11,509 nt of DNA from an uncultured Bacteroides sp. Lineage in GTDB: Bacteria > Bacteroidota > Bacteroidia > Bacteroidales > Bacteroidaceae. Below the pieces are notes generated by a model. It was not told the origin of the DNA. It saw only the letters and a list, made by a program, of their open reading frames with translations, and did not search any database. Where the stretch lies: NCBI GenBank assembly GCA_934716785.1, contig CAKUYM010000117.1, positions 1 through 11,509 on the forward strand, in the 5' to 3' direction. Of this stretch, positions 1 through 5,828 are shown in pieces (within the stretch, counting starts at the first letter, position 1; each line of letters begins with the position of its first letter). The position numbers and the translations under genes are program-made.

Positions 1-200
1 GAAGCTAAATATTTGTTATGTCTTAATCCTTATTATATTGGAAGTTACTCTATGAGAAAAACTTATCTTAGACAATACGGAGTCTATATAAGTCTTAATC
101 CTTATTATATTGGAAGTTACTCTATGAGCGTGACGGACTCAAATATAACGGATATAGTAGTTAGTCTTAATCCTTATTATATTGGAAGTTACTCTATGAG

Positions 201-968
201 CCATATTGGGGCTTCATTATCCATATCAGTTATGATAGTCTTAATCCTTATTATATTGGAAGTTACTCTATGAGCTTGCAGTAGAAATGTGTAAGTATCC
301 TGAGCATAAGATGTCTTAATCCTTATTATATTGGAAGTTACTCTATGAGACGAGTTGAGCACAAACAAGAATCTGTTTACAACACGGTCTTAATCCTTAT
401 TATATTGGAAGTTACTCTATGAGCGTCATTGACGCGGTGTATGGTCAGCAATGGTCTAGTCTTAATCCTTATTATATTGGAAGTTACTCTATGAGTTCGC
501 AGGCAGTGGGAAACTGGAAGATTGCTACGGTCTTAATCCTTATTATATTGGAAGTTACTCTATGAGTATACAATTCCTTGCTTTAATGGCACAAAAAACA
601 TCTGTCTTAATCCTTATTATATTGGAAGTTACTCTATGAGATTTATCCAGTTCCCATTCGCAGGCAGTGGGAAAGTCTTAATCCTTATTATATTGGAAGT
701 TACTCTATGAGATGTCATTGACAACGGTGACAGATATGAGGGCGCATGTCTTAATCCTTATTATATTGGAAGTTACTCTATGAGTACGGTAGTTCGTACA
801 GCAATGAGGATTTATGCTTCAGTCTTAATCCTTATTATATTGGAAGTTACTCTATGAGACATAGAAAGGAAGTTCTAAGCTATGGAAAAGGAATGTCTTA
901 ATCCTTATTATATTGGAAGTTACTCTATGAGCCATATTGGGGCTTCATTATCCATATCAGCGATGATA
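201..968 (-). repeat. Near-identical spacer pair (spacers 3 and 13)
   Basis: Spacer 3 (201-237) and spacer 13 (932-968) are both 37 nt with the same ends. They differ only at two adjacent bases (CAGTTATG versus CAGCGATG, plus strand). They are ten units apart, and no neighbouring spacers are duplicated with them, which argues against a simple block duplication of the array. Acquisition from two variants of one target is the simplest reading. Confidence 0.95.
496..674 (-). repeat. Overlapping spacer pair (spacers 7 and 9)
   Basis: The first 18 nt of spacer 7 (496-529) equal the last 18 nt of spacer 9 (641-674), in the same orientation. Together they reconstruct a 50-nt stretch of one target. 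One plus-strand frame is open throughout and reads FIQFPFAGSGKLEDCY. An unrelated spacer (567-603) lies between them. Confidence 0.95.
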
Positions 969-1298
969 GTCTTAATCCTTATTATATTGGAAGTTACTCT
1001 ATGAGGCATTAACAATTGTCCTCAACAAGGCATTGCCACAATGTCTTAATCCTTATTATATTGGAAGTTACTCTATGAGAATGTAAAATGGGAAGATGAA
1101 AAACCAACGGAAGTTGTCTTAATCCTTATTATATTGGAAGTTACTCTATGAGTTATCAAGTCACAGATTACTGTATTCGTGTACACGACGTCTTAATCCT
1201 TATTATATTGGAAGTTACTCTATGAGTTTTAAGCATTAATAGGTTATGATAAATCATAAATGTCTTAATCCTTATTATATTGGAAGTTACTCTATGAG

Positions 1299-1408
1299 AA
1301 ATATTCTTTCGGTTGCACAATTGGACTACTTTCGGTCTTAATCCTTATTATATTGGAAGTTACTCTATGAGTATTCTTTCGGTTGCACAATTGGACTACT
1401 TTCGGAAA
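1299..1408 (-). repeat. Shifted spacer pair in adjacent units (spacers 18 and 19)
   Basis: Spacer 18 (1299-1334, 36 nt) and spacer 19 (1372-1408, 37 nt) share 33 nt. Spacer 18 has AAA extra on the plus-strand left side and spacer 19 has GAAA extra on the right. They are neighbours, so the same protospacer was captured twice with ends displaced by 3 to 4 nt. Spacer 19 is the leader-proximal and hence presumably later capture. Confidence 0.95.
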
Positions 1409-1700
1409 GTCTTAATCCTTATTATATTGGAAGTTACTCTATGAGTTATTTTTAAGATTACTTATCGTGAAGACGGTAGGTTGTCTTAATCCTTATTATA
1501 TTGGAAGTTACTCTATGAGACAATTATGAGTAGACAAATTTTTAAAGCAAGAGTAGTCTTAATCCTTATTATATTGGAAGTTACTCTATGAGGTAGCTAC
1601 GATTGGTATATCGCTGTAGGAAAAGATGAGTCTTAATCCTTATTATATTGGAAGTTACTCTATGAGAGCAAAACTCTATTTTCTGAATGCTATCATAATA

Positions 1701-1737
1701 CTCTAATCATTATTACACTGATAATAAACTGTTTGAA
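1701..1737 (-). repeat. Decayed CRISPR repeat inside the leader
   Basis: Aligned to the plus-strand repeat with one deleted and one inserted base, this segment matches about 25 of 37 positions. The best block is 1702-1720, TCT(-)AATC then TTATTA.A.TG. The last ten bases, ACTGTTTGAA, also follow ACTCTATGAG at 7 of 10. The interval to the first intact repeat is 1667-1700, 34 nt, within the spacer length range of this array. The match is helped by shared AT richness, but length, phase and both ends agree. Confidence 0.6.
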
Positions 1738-1830
1738 ATTCATTACAATCCATATACCATCAGCGAAAAACAACACAAAATACAATAATACATACAAAAA
1801 GAGAAAAATACCCTCCTTTTAATTGGGGTG

Positions 1831-1860
1831 CAAAGGTAAACAATATTTCAAAGAACGAAA
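1831..1860 (-). promoter_or_regulatory. Candidate Bacteroidota-type promoter for pre-crRNA
   Basis: The plus strand CAAAGGTA at 1831-1838 is TACCTTTG on the minus strand, an exact match to the Bacteroides -7 element TAnnTTTG, followed by the CACCCC that often accompanies it. An upstream TTTC (minus strand, 1857-1860) lies 18 nt away and could be a weak -33 element (consensus TTTG, usual spacing about 19-21). A TTTG at 1849-1852 is too close. Transcription would start near 1824 and run left into the array. Confidence 0.6.
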
Positions 1861-1868
1861 ATATAAAT

Positions 1869-1897
1869 ATTCTAAAAAAACAAGGTGTTTTTAGAAT
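1869..1897 (-). terminator. AT-rich hairpin at the cas2 stop codon, possible terminator
   Basis: Perfect 10-bp inverted repeat: ATTCTAAAAA at 1869-1878 and TTTTTAGAAT at 1888-1897, with a 9-nt loop. It spans the last codons and the TAG stop of cas2. On the minus strand it is followed by ATTTATATTTT, which is T-rich. Only one pair in the stem is G-C, so it would be weak as an intrinsic terminator. It sits between the end of the cas operon and the array promoter, where a terminator or mRNA 3'-end structure would make sense. Confidence 0.4.
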
Positions 1898-2354
1898 TCA
1901 TTATAATATCAATATCTATTGACTTCCCGATAATCTTCATTGAGCGAAGAAAATCAGTAGATATCGGTACAATCATAATGCTATCATGATTATCATAACA
2001 AGCCTGTACTTCTGATAAATCTGAACGGATCTGTTCATAATCCTGATTATTCAAATCTGCCAAGAAAATAGAACGCTGAACACGAAAACAGCCCTTTCGC
2101 AACAAATACTTAGCAACTTGGTTGCGCACCTTATTGCTTTCTATATCGTACATGACAAAAAATAACATATTCAAAGAATTTCTTTTGGGAGTATTTAATA
2201 AGCCTATCAGCTGCTTGATACGTTCATCCAAACTTTCAATAGAAGAAAGATCATGCCGGTGATCATAAATCATCTGATTATTATCGATACCGGCATGCAT
2301 CAGCTTACTCATCTTCTGCGGAAATGTCAACTCTTTCTTTTTGCTTTTTCCCAT
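1872..2354 (-). CDS. cas2: CRISPR adaptation protein Cas2, with N-terminal extension
   Basis: Cas2 forms the central dimer of the Cas1-Cas2 integrase that inserts new spacers. The Cas2 fold begins near residue 62. The first strand NMLFFVMYDI carries the conserved Asp (D70), followed by a helix (SNKVRNQVAKYLLRKG), the strand FRVQRSIFLADL, and a C-terminal part ending in a hydrophobic, Ile-rich strand. The protein is 160 aa, while most Cas2 proteins are about 90-100. The extra 61 residues are basic at the start (MGKSKKKE) and then probably helical. Starting at M63 (base 2168) would give a standard 98-aa protein. However, the long start lies only 7 nt after the stop of the preceding gene and the extension stays open, so I prefer it. 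It is the last gene of the operon. Cas2 assignment is firm; the start is less so. Confidence 0.9.
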   Translation of the reverse strand: MGKSKKKELTFPQKMSKLMHAGIDNNQMIYDHRHDLSSIESLDERIKQLIGLLNTPKRNSLNMLFFVMYDIESNKVRNQVAKYLLRKGCFRVQRSIFLADLNNQDYEQIRSDLSEVQACYDNHDSIMIVPISTDFLRSMKIIGKSIDIDIIMNSKNTLFF

Positions 2355-2361
2355 ATACTAA

Positions 2362-3393
2362 TCAAATCATTCCGTTAGTCAACAAATAAGATGTTATCAA
2401 ATCAGCCAATAGCTTATTAAATTCATCCGATGTTCCACTACGAGGTGACTGAACGACACTAAAGCCACGCTTTCCATAAAACAAATTGATTTCGCCTAAC
2501 CGCATACCCATTTTACAACGAATCTTCTTGGCATACTGAATATTTACTATCTCATAAACATTCACCCCAGTCTCTTCTATGTACTTCTTCAAATCAGTTA
2601 TTATATCATCCAGGCATTCCGGCACATAAGGAGCCTTCTTATTTTGCAACTTCTGTTTCAAGTCAGGTCGCAACAATTGTTTTATCCGATTTATAGTTTC
2701 TTGATCGGGATCTTTTATCTTTTCATCGGAAGATGACACTGCCGGCTTTTCCTTTTTCACCTGTTGCTCCAATTCATGTTTCAAATCAAACATGGAAGTA
2801 GAATCAGAAGTGGGCAGATAAGTATTCATGTCTACCGGAACTGCCTCTGCACAATAATAAGCATGCGGATCAATGCTGATAAAACATGCCCGACAAACAT
2901 CACTGGTACGCTCATCAATCACTTGTTCCAAATGATACTGCTTTGAAAAAGCCAACAAAAACGCTTTATAAAACAAGGAATAGATTCCGGCGTCATAGCA
3001 ACGTTCCTTCAAGCGGAACAATACTTTCAACCCATCCTCGCTCGGAGATAAAAAAGAAAGTACAACCCTTTCATCCCGCTCCACCTGCTCACGAACCGTA
3101 GACAAATTCAGCCCTTTTTCTGAGATATGATCTACATCGACTATGAAGTATTCTGTATAAGCAAAGTTCTCTGTCCGCCGATAAGGTGGATTAAACATTC
3201 CGCATACAATATAAGGAAGTCCACGCTTCAGCACTTTGTACTGTTTTTCATCCAAGCTTCTCACAATACGCAATTGATGAATGCGTGACTTCATCTCCTC
3301 TTTCGGATTCCGAAGGCTATGATATAAATAATCAACTGTAACCTTTCTGAGCATATCCGAATCTCTCAAAAGATTTACTCCGGCAGACAACAT
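2362..3393 (-). CDS. CRISPR-associated primase-polymerase (CAPP, BT4734-like/VirE-N type)
   Basis: Predicted archaeo-eukaryotic-type primase-polymerase of 343 aa. The catalytic core is visible: an hDhD motif, YFIVDVDH, with D86 and D88 (metal binding); SPSEDGLKVLF at 116-126 with K123, corresponding to the SPSGxGLK motif of the family; and DVCRACFISIDP at 165-176, with R168 and D175 as the likely third motif. A charged linker (about 205-250) leads to a C-terminal domain with EINLFYGKRGF (301-311), also typical of BT4734-like proteins. Known CAPPs are encoded beside cas1 and cas2, mostly in type III loci, and have been linked to spacer acquisition. Here the gene sits between cas1 (3-nt gap) and cas2 (7-nt gap). 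Its likely job is filling in or copying prespacer DNA, but that is inferred. A mobile-element VirE-N primase is the alternative, made unlikely by the position. Confidence 0.78.
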   Translation of the reverse strand: MLSAGVNLLRDSDMLRKVTVDYLYHSLRNPKEEMKSRIHQLRIVRSLDEKQYKVLKRGLPYIVCGMFNPPYRRTENFAYTEYFIVDVDHISEKGLNLSTVREQVERDERVVLSFLSPSEDGLKVLFRLKERCYDAGIYSLFYKAFLLAFSKQYHLEQVIDERTSDVCRACFISIDPHAYYCAEAVPVDMNTYLPTSDSTSMFDLKHELEQQVKKEKPAVSSSDEKIKDPDQETINRIKQLLRPDLKQKLQNKKAPYVPECLDDIITDLKKYIEETGVNVYEIVNIQYAKKIRCKMGMRLGEINLFYGKRGFSVVQSPRSGTSDEFNKLLADLITSYLLTNGMI

Positions 3394-3396
3394 ATC

Positions 3397-4377
3397 CTAT
3401 TCATATTTTTTAAATAATTGAGCTAAATCCTGCACATAAAGTTGAATTTGAGTCAGGCGTGAGCGATTCACCCCTTTTACCGTAATTATCTCGTCCAAAT
3501 AATCATTTAAAGATTGAATAAGAACACGCCGTCCCAATGCTTCCAACCAGTAAGAGCCATCCTCACGAACCGAATAGTATTCATCCGTCACTACTTGCTG
3601 AACAATCAAACTATATACCACATAATCTACCCAAATCCGATAAAGTTCTATCACATCATACACCAATACCGGACGATTATAATCATCTCTATGCAATATG
3701 CCAATGTAAGGGTCGATTCCGGCTTTTATCAAAGCTCCTTCTATTTTACCATATAAAACGCCGTAGCCGTAGTTCAAGAAAGCATTCACAACATCCATAG
3801 CCGGATGTTGAGTACGTACCTCAAAACGATATTCTTCCGGAATCAAATCATTCAATGTTTCGAAATAAATCTTTGACGCTACACCTTCCCACCCTCTCAA
3901 CTGGGCGGCTACATCCGAGACTATCTCGGCATTCAAAGAAGCTATCTTTGTTCGATAGTCCTCCAAGCGGGCTATACTCTTTTCGCGTTTCTGACAGATA
4001 GCCGTATCATCTGTCCGCATCATCAACAACAAAGCTTGCTGATTCTCTATCTTACGACGAATAATGTCTTTAATCCATTGCAGGGCATCGTTCGAGAATG
4101 TAAAATTCAGCTGTCCCTTGCGGATAGTAGAAACAGAGCCATACTTCGGACTCCAGATTCTTCCAACCGGCATGCCGGACTTATCCATAAACAGGATTTC
4201 TATCTCATTCTCTATAGCAAGCATCACCGCATCACTCGTAATCTGCGCTCCTCGCCCAATCTGTATAGACTTTATTCCGGCCACAGGGATTCGCTGTCTC
4301 CCATCCTTATGAGTAATAACAAATCCCTCATTATCCCTATTAAGAGAGGTTCCGAATGTATTCAAGACCAGTTCCAT
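3397..4377 (-). CDS. cas1: CRISPR integrase Cas1
   Basis: Cas1 is the metal-dependent integrase that joins prespacer ends to the leader-proximal repeat. The 326-aa length is normal. The N-terminal beta domain (about 1-90) contains GIKSIQIGRGAQITSDAV and a segment near WSPKYG. The C-terminal helical domain holds the expected active-site residues: E164 in RGWEGVASK, H229 in GILHRDD, and D241 with E244 in YDVIELYR. It is neither truncated nor fused to a reverse transcriptase or Cas4. It starts 11 nt after the helicase stop and ends 3 nt before the primase-polymerase start, so the adaptation genes are tightly coupled. The ATG at 4375-4377 is the natural start because the Cas1 fold begins at once (MELVLNTFGTSL). 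Confidence 0.97.
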   Translation of the reverse strand: MELVLNTFGTSLNRDNEGFVITHKDGRQRIPVAGIKSIQIGRGAQITSDAVMLAIENEIEILFMDKSGMPVGRIWSPKYGSVSTIRKGQLNFTFSNDALQWIKDIIRRKIENQQALLLMMRTDDTAICQKREKSIARLEDYRTKIASLNAEIVSDVAAQLRGWEGVASKIYFETLNDLIPEEYRFEVRTQHPAMDVVNAFLNYGYGVLYGKIEGALIKAGIDPYIGILHRDDYNRPVLVYDVIELYRIWVDYVVYSLIVQQVVTDEYYSVREDGSYWLEALGRRVLIQSLNDYLDEIITVKGVNRSRLTQIQLYVQDLAQLFKKYE

Positions 4378-4388
4378 CTTCTATCGTT

Positions 4389-5828
4389 TTAAATTACCCA
4401 AAAATCATCTACAATATACAATTCCTGCTTGGCACGAGTCATTGCCGTATAAACCCACTGATATACATAAGGCTTTGCCATGCCTGGCACTGAACGGGGG
4501 ATATCAAGAAATACGTATTCCCATTCTCCTCCTTGGGCTTTATGGCAAGTCAGCGCATAGCCAAATACAGCTCTCAAGGCGTTCAGGTAAGGATCTTTCA
4601 TCATCTGTCGATTAAATTCATCTCTTCCTTGACGAATTCCTTTCCTTTTCATACGTATATAGAAATCTATAAACAGTTCTTTTTGTTGGATTTGCGAAAG
4701 ATTGGTTTGGTTCTGGTATAAGATGTCCGCAATCATCAGCTGAGAATAGCTTTTCTCTGTGAACAGTTCTTTCACCGTCACATTCAAGAATGTCAGTCCA
4801 GCCCGTATTTCTTTATGAGTGACAGATTCTACAACAACCAAATCACCATTCATCAGTCCTGATATATAGTTATTCTGCGTCACTAACAGCAAATCACCGA
4901 CAGTCAATGAAGCACAGCCTATACCTAAAGACGGACGGACGATTTGAGTTATCGTATCACATTGCCGATTGGAAAAACATAGCAAAGTGGAGTTATTCAG
5001 TCCTTTTTTCTTTATCCGCTGTATGTACAACTTTAACAGTTCAGCCTGACTTTTTACGATATGTATATTCTTACAACCACGAAATGGGAATTTAGCCCAC
5101 TTCCACGGTTGAGGATTAGCATACAAGCGTCTCATCTTTTGAGAAGAAAGCACTATATCATTACCTTTATCTTGCCGCACGATTTCAGTCAATTCGACTT
5201 CCGGTGCCAAAATAGAGAACACATCCTTAAAATATTGAGGAGATAATGCCGGAGATGCCTTTTGAGAGATAGGAGGAAGTTGGCAAGCATCACCGACAAA
5301 CAGGAATTTTCCTTTCGAATCATAATCCAACAAATCTTTCAACAATCTTCCGCTTCCGAAAGATGCCTGCACTGCTGTAGCATCTTCTTTGTCAGAAATC
5401 ATCGAGGCCTCATCCACAATATAATACCACTCCTCAGTCCTATCAGCATGAGAGACAGGATTCAACTCAAAATTAAGTAGCAATTGTCCGCTTGAATCAG
5501 CCCCCTTTGCTTCACGCTGGCGTACCAGATCCTCCAAATTCTGATTCAAATCATTGTATTTATAGATTGTGCCATGTACGGTAGACGCTTGCTGACCGGT
5601 CGTGTTACTCAGTATTTTTGCTGCTCTACCAGTAGAAGCCAGTAAGGAAAAGTGTAAGTTACGACGTTTCAATTCTTCAATCAAGACCTTCATCATCGTT
5701 GTTTTACCGGTACCCGCATATCCTTTCAGAATAAAGACTTTCTTATTCTTACTACGAATAAAATCCTGCAACAGTTCAAAAGCCCGTTGCTGTCCATTAT
5801 TCAATACTATTTTCTTATTTGCTGCCAT
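4389..5828 (-). CDS. RecD-like superfamily 1 DNA helicase
   Basis: A 479-aa SF1 helicase of the RecD2/Dda type. From the chosen start the motifs are: Q-motif LNNGQQRAF (9-17), Walker A GYAGTGKTT (36-44), motif Ia around LLASTGRAAKIL (62-73), Walker B YYIVDEASM (135-143), motif III FVGDACQLPP (177-186), LTEIVRQ (213-219), motif V ALTCHKAQGGEW (425-436) and motif VI WVYTAMTRAKQ (458-468). All are intact, so an active ATP-driven DNA translocase is expected. I chose ATG at 5828: it follows AGGGA by a few bases and leads straight into the Q-motif. An in-frame ATG at 5876 would add 16 residues and deepen the overlap with the upstream gene from 14 to 62 nt. Placed directly before cas1, it may process or unwind DNA for spacer acquisition; that role is inferred. 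It is not the large RecD of RecBCD. Confidence 0.88.
   Translation of the reverse strand: MAANKKIVLNNGQQRAFELLQDFIRSKNKKVFILKGYAGTGKTTMMKVLIEELKRRNLHFSLLASTGRAAKILSNTTGQQASTVHGTIYKYNDLNQNLEDLVRQREAKGADSSGQLLLNFELNPVSHADRTEEWYYIVDEASMISDKEDATAVQASFGSGRLLKDLLDYDSKGKFLFVGDACQLPPISQKASPALSPQYFKDVFSILAPEVELTEIVRQDKGNDIVLSSQKMRRLYANPQPWKWAKFPFRGCKNIHIVKSQAELLKLYIQRIKKKGLNNSTLLCFSNRQCDTITQIVRPSLGIGCASLTVGDLLLVTQNNYISGLMNGDLVVVESVTHKEIRAGLTFLNVTVKELFTEKSYSQLMIADILYQNQTNLSQIQQKELFIDFYIRMKRKGIRQGRDEFNRQMMKDPYLNALRAVFGYALTCHKAQGGEWEYVFLDIPRSVPGMAKPYVYQWVYTAMTRAKQELYIVDDFWVI

Larger units (their letters stand above)
1..1666 (-). CRISPR. Type III-A CRISPR array, 23 repeats, open at left edge
   Basis: Twenty-three copies of a 37-bp repeat (plus strand GTCTTAATCC...CTCTATGAG) start at 20, 92, 164, 238, 313, 387, 459, 530, 604, 675, 748, 822, 895, 969, 1043, 1116, 1190, 1262, 1335, 1409, 1483, 1556 and 1630. 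All read as identical. The 22 complete spacers are 34 to 38 nt, most often 37. Bases 1-19 look like part of a further spacer, and there is no decayed repeat at the left end, so the array probably continues outside. On the minus strand the repeat ends in GGATTAAGAC, which would leave an 8-nt crRNA 5' handle ATTAAGAC, close to the ATTGAAAC-type handle of type III and I-B crRNAs. This, the promoter on the cas2 side and the co-directional cas operon place the leader at the right. Newest spacers should then be near 1600 and oldest to the left. The repeat has only very weak internal pairing. Confidence 0.98.
1667..1868 (-). promoter_or_regulatory. CRISPR leader
   Basis: This is the gene-free stretch of about 200 bp between the first (leader-proximal) repeat and the cas2 3' end. 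It is very AT-rich, as leaders usually are. Read on the minus strand it starts with a candidate promoter (1831-1860). It then runs through a C/T- and T-rich tract and reaches a repeat-like segment (1701-1737) and a 34-nt interval before the first intact repeat. I see no open reading frame of substance. Calling it the leader rests on the inferred array direction. If the array were read the other way, this would be the trailer. Confidence 0.7.

Noticed and set aside
13..273. Plus-strand ORF encoding a repeated LNPYYIGSYSM peptide
   Set aside because: It is the CRISPR repeat read in frame; the 'peptide repeat' follows the 37-bp DNA repeat and ends when the frame is lost.
1746..1761. Second repeat-like stretch in the leader (CAATCCATATACCAT)
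   Set aside because: Short, AT-driven similarity and only about 10 nt from the first decayed repeat, so the repeat-spacer phase is wrong.
1810..1829. Possible hairpin ACCC...GGGT in the leader
   Set aside because: Only a 4-bp stem with a 12-nt loop; not convincing as a terminator or structured RNA.
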